From: Lachnoclostridium sp. An131
GTDB lineage: Bacteria; Bacillota; Clostridia; Lachnospirales; Lachnospiraceae
DNA: 64,000 bases
Direction of reading: 5' to 3'
Assembly (NCBI RefSeq): GCF_002160825.1
Contig: NZ_NFLI01000012.1
Span: 1-64,000, forward strand
Made by a program: the position numbers and the translations under genes
The notes under the pieces: model-generated
What the model saw: only the letters and a program-made list of their open reading frames with translations
The model's database searches: none
What the model was told of the DNA's origin: nothing
Shown here: positions 62,068 to 64,000 of the stretch, one piece after another
Position numbering within the stretch: position 1 is the stretch's first letter
Layout: every line of letters starts with the position of its first letter

Positions 62068-62376
62068 TTACCGCATCAGCTTCTGAAGCACCGCTACCAG
62101 CTCGTCAATCGTCTCATCATTGCCATCCCGGATATCCTCTGCCACGCAGGTTCGGATATGATTGGCAAGCAAAACTTTATTAAAGCTGTTCAGCGCCGCG
62201 TTGACCGCTGACACCTGTACCAGTATGTCCGGACAATAGCAGTCACTCTCCACCATTTTCCGGATTCCCCGCACCTGGCCCTCGATCCGGCTCAGGCGGT
62301 TAATCAGATCCTTATATTCCTTCTCTGTACGCTCCTTCGTCTTGTGGGAGCAGCAGCATTCCTTTTGTTCTTCCAT
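62068..62376 (-). CDS. csoR: CsoR-family copper-sensing repressor
   Basis: A 102-residue all-helical repressor. Ligand residues of the CsoR type are visible: C in SDCYCPDILVQVSAV, H in LLANHIRTCV with C. The N-terminal tail holds a further cysteine cluster (ECCCSHK). It would release copA on binding Cu(I). The ATG at 62376 is preceded by GAGGTG; the GTG at 62385 overlaps that site. It heads the csoR-copA unit. Confidence 0.9.
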   Translation of the reverse strand: MEEQKECCCSHKTKERTEKEYKDLINRLSRIEGQVRGIRKMVESDCYCPDILVQVSAVNAALNSFNKVLLANHIRTCVAEDIRDGNDETIDELVAVLQKLMR

Positions 62377-62499
62377 ACCTGTCACCTCTTTTTTCCAGAA
62401 TTCCCGCTGTGGGAGCCGCTGAATACTTCTGCCTGTACGTTCCGCTGCCGAATCGGCCGGTTCAACAGCATTTCACCGTATCATATTCCGCCGCTTCAA

Positions 62500-62552
62500 A
62501 TACGCCCCAGGGGTATCTCTGTTTGAGCTCATTATATACCCCATCAGGGTAT
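62500..62552. promoter_or_regulatory. Two CsoR operator candidates
   Basis: ATACCC-CATCA-GGGTAT (62536-62552) is a perfect dyad lying exactly in the promoter spacer. A second, ATACGCCCCAGGGGTAT (62500-62516), lies just past the -10. Both have the GC-rich core with flanking ATAC/GTAT typical of CsoR sites. Confidence 0.75.
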
Positions 62553-62559
62553 TTTGCAA
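62531..62559 (-). promoter_or_regulatory. Promoter of csoR-copA
   Basis: Minus-strand TTGCAA (62554-62559), 17-base spacer, TATAAT (62531-62536). Confidence 0.8.
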
Positions 62560-62689
62560 GAGGAAATTTTATCAATTCCATTGTTTTCAGTACTGCCGTA
62601 TAACGTTATAATTTATACAGAGATTTTTCTTTTTCACGCAACCAGCGTCTGTTTTTGTCGGCTTTTAGTTATAGAAGGGGGAATTTTAT

Positions 62690-63250
62690 ATGGAAGACAG
62701 CAAAATCATCGAACTGTACTGGCTGCGGGACGAATCTGCCATTCAGGCAACCAGCCGGAAATACGGACCCTATCTTTTTAAAATCGCATACAACATTCTG
62801 ACCGATACCCAGGACAGCGAGGAGAGCGTCAATGACACCTATCTCAAAGCCTGGAATTCCATGCCGCCCCACAGACCAGGGCTTCTCCCGGCCTTCCTCG
62901 GAAAAATCACCCGGGAGCTGTCCATTGACCGGCTTCGTTACCGGACTCGGAAAAAACGACTGGATTCAGGATACATGCTTGCCCTTTCCGAACTGAAGGA
63001 ATGCGTATCCGGCACTGATACGACGGAACAGCAGACATCAATGCTTTTACTTGCGGAATCTATCAGCTCCTATCTCCGCAGTCTGTCTCCGGAGGCGCGG
63101 AGTCTCTTTGTAGGGCGCTATTTTTATCTGGATTCCGTTCAGGAAGCGGCCGCTTATTGCGGAATGAGTATATCAAAAGCTAAAAGCCTGCTGCACCGGA
63201 CCCGCAAAGGACTGAAGGTACACCTGGAAAAGGAGGGATTTCACTTATGA
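62690..63250 (+). CDS. ECF-type RNA polymerase sigma factor
   Basis: A 186-residue sigma-70 family factor with region 2 (AIQATSRKYGPYLFKIAYNILTDTQDSEESVNDTYLKAWNS) and region 4 (SLSPEARSLFVGRYFYLDSVQEAAAYCGMSISKAKSLLHRTRKGLK). GAAGGGGGAA precedes the ATG. Its stop overlaps the start of the putative anti-sigma gene (ATGA), the usual pairing. Confidence 0.9.
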   Translation: MEDSKIIELYWLRDESAIQATSRKYGPYLFKIAYNILTDTQDSEESVNDTYLKAWNSMPPHRPGLLPAFLGKITRELSIDRLRYRTRKKRLDSGYMLALSELKECVSGTDTTEQQTSMLLLAESISSYLRSLSPEARSLFVGRYFYLDSVQEAAAYCGMSISKAKSLLHRTRKGLKVHLEKEGFHL

Positions 63251-64000
63251 AAGCGGAAACCATTCTTGACTCTCTGAATTTTCTGGATGACGAAATCATT
63301 ATCGAAACTGACAGACTCCGCAAAGCTCCAAGACAGGTGCGCTCCAAACGGCCCTGGCTGAGATGGGGAGCCGCCGCGGCCTGCCTTCTGGCCGCCCTGT
63401 GGATGACCTCAAAGCTCTGGCCTGCCGCCCGCCTGGAGCCCTCCCCGGCTTTTCCGGACCCTTCCTCTGAGTCTGCAGACTCTGCTCCCGAGGGAAGCAC
63501 TCCCGAATCCTCAAACATCTCCGATCCCTCTCCCACGGAAGATGTTTCCGAGTCTTCCGGCCTTGCCCCGGAAGCAGGGCTTCCTGAGTTTTCAGATCCT
63601 TCGCCGGAAGCAGAACTGCCCGACCTCCCTGTCCTGACTGTCTCAGATATCTCGGCAGACGACATGGGATTTGAGGGACTTATGGCCTTCGATATCTCTG
63701 AGCTGACAAATGCCAATCCCTGGACGGAAGACGTTTCTCTTACAACGCTGCCCGTTTACCGAAACCACCAGAATTATGAAGAAAACTATTATCCGGTCGA
63801 CGTCGACTGGGAGCAGATGAATGAGCTTCTGCTGGAAACCGCAGGAAAGCTTGGCATGGATACCGGCTCTCTTAACATCGCAAAGGAATCTGGCTGGTCC
63901 AATTATTTGAAAACAGAACAAGACGGAACGGTCATCACAGTATGGTCCTCTATGGAAATTCAAATAAATTTTGAACCGGCCGTATCACTTCCTGAGCAAT
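63247..64000 (+). CDS. Putative anti-sigma factor (cut by window end)
   Basis: At least 251 codons, open to the last base. A short cytoplasmic N-terminus (MKAETILDSLNFLDDEIIIETDRLRK), one membrane segment (about residues 40-58, GAAAACLLAALWM), then a Pro/Ser/Glu-rich extracellular stretch (63-135) and a folded domain of unknown type. The four-base overlap with the sigma gene and the topology suggest a membrane anti-sigma or sensor, but no ZAS or RsgI motif is seen. Confidence 0.65.
   Translation, partial: MKAETILDSLNFLDDEIIIETDRLRKAPRQVRSKRPWLRWGAAAACLLAALWMTSKLWPAARLEPSPAFPDPSSESADSAPEGSTPESSNISDPSPTEDVSESSGLAPEAGLPEFSDPSPEAELPDLPVLTVSDISADDMGFEGLMAFDISELTNANPWTEDVSLTTLPVYRNHQNYEENYYPVDVDWEQMNELLLETAGKLGMDTGSLNIAKESGWSNYLKTEQDGTVITVWSSMEIQINFEPAVSLPEQ

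Overview
The window looks like a chromosomal segment of an anaerobic Firmicute, most likely a gut Lachnospiraceae/Clostridium relative. Pointers are the split transketolase pair, a tetrahydrofolate riboswitch before folE, LicT/BglG antiterminator-controlled PTS operons, strong AGGAGG ribosome sites, TTGACA-17-TATAAT promoters, and B12-type radical SAM, DUF5711 and VanW proteins. No species call is made. Nearly all chromosomal genes run on the minus strand.

Left edge (1-266): two tandem consensus promoters and a leader typical of an rRNA operon that continues leftwards out of the window. Then comes an AT-rich accessory block: a metallo-beta-lactamase-fold gene, and an integrative mobilizable element of about 7.3 kb (roughly 1297-8648). 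The element holds tnpV, an arsenic cassette (arsR, ArsP-type permease, thioredoxin-like protein, arsC), a tiny zinc ribbon, a MOBQ relaxase with a candidate oriT, an excisionase, an XRE regulator and a tyrosine integrase. It has no conjugation pore of its own, so it would need a helper.

Chromosome, 8.7-22 kb: an amidohydrolase; an alpha-glucoside PTS operon (EIIA, PRD antiterminator, EIICB, GH4 6-phospho-alpha-glucosidase) with a RAT/terminator switch; a TauE-type permease behind an almost identical switch; an envelope operon (LysM protein with a degenerate MPN-like domain, DUF5711, CvpA); and split transketolase. 22-35.6 kb: recR, ebfC, dnaX, pfkA, tRNA-Ser, a folate operon (folE, HD protein, folP, folBK) behind a THF riboswitch, glycolipid/phospholipid genes (plsY, GT28), a TetR gene, tRNA-Gly and tRNA-Phe, and a PD-(D/E)XK protein. 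35.8-47.5 kb: a beta-glucoside PTS operon (LicT-type regulator, EIIBCA, GH1) and an N-acetylgalactosamine/galactosamine-type mannose-family PTS operon with AgaS and GatZ. 47.8-64 kb: a cell wall hydrolase, trmL, aminotransferase/Lrp pair, AIR synthase-like, VanW, exonuclease with a translationally coupled 34-residue membrane peptide, radical SAM, a KaiC-like/ATP-grasp fusion, a CsoR-controlled copper ATPase with a fused CopZ-like tail, and an ECF sigma/anti-sigma pair cut by the window end.

Sugar uptake dominates the middle of the window: three PTS operons feed phosphosugars to glycolysis next to pfkA and transketolase. Two of them are switched by RNA antitermination; the third carries a candidate activator site and a CcpA-like roadblock site. 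The most interesting items are the CopA-CopZ fusion with an internal start, the LysM protein with an inactivated MPN-like fold, the KaiC-like/PPDK_N fusion, the HD protein in the folate operon, the permease sharing the antiterminator switch, and the element's oriT and operator structure.
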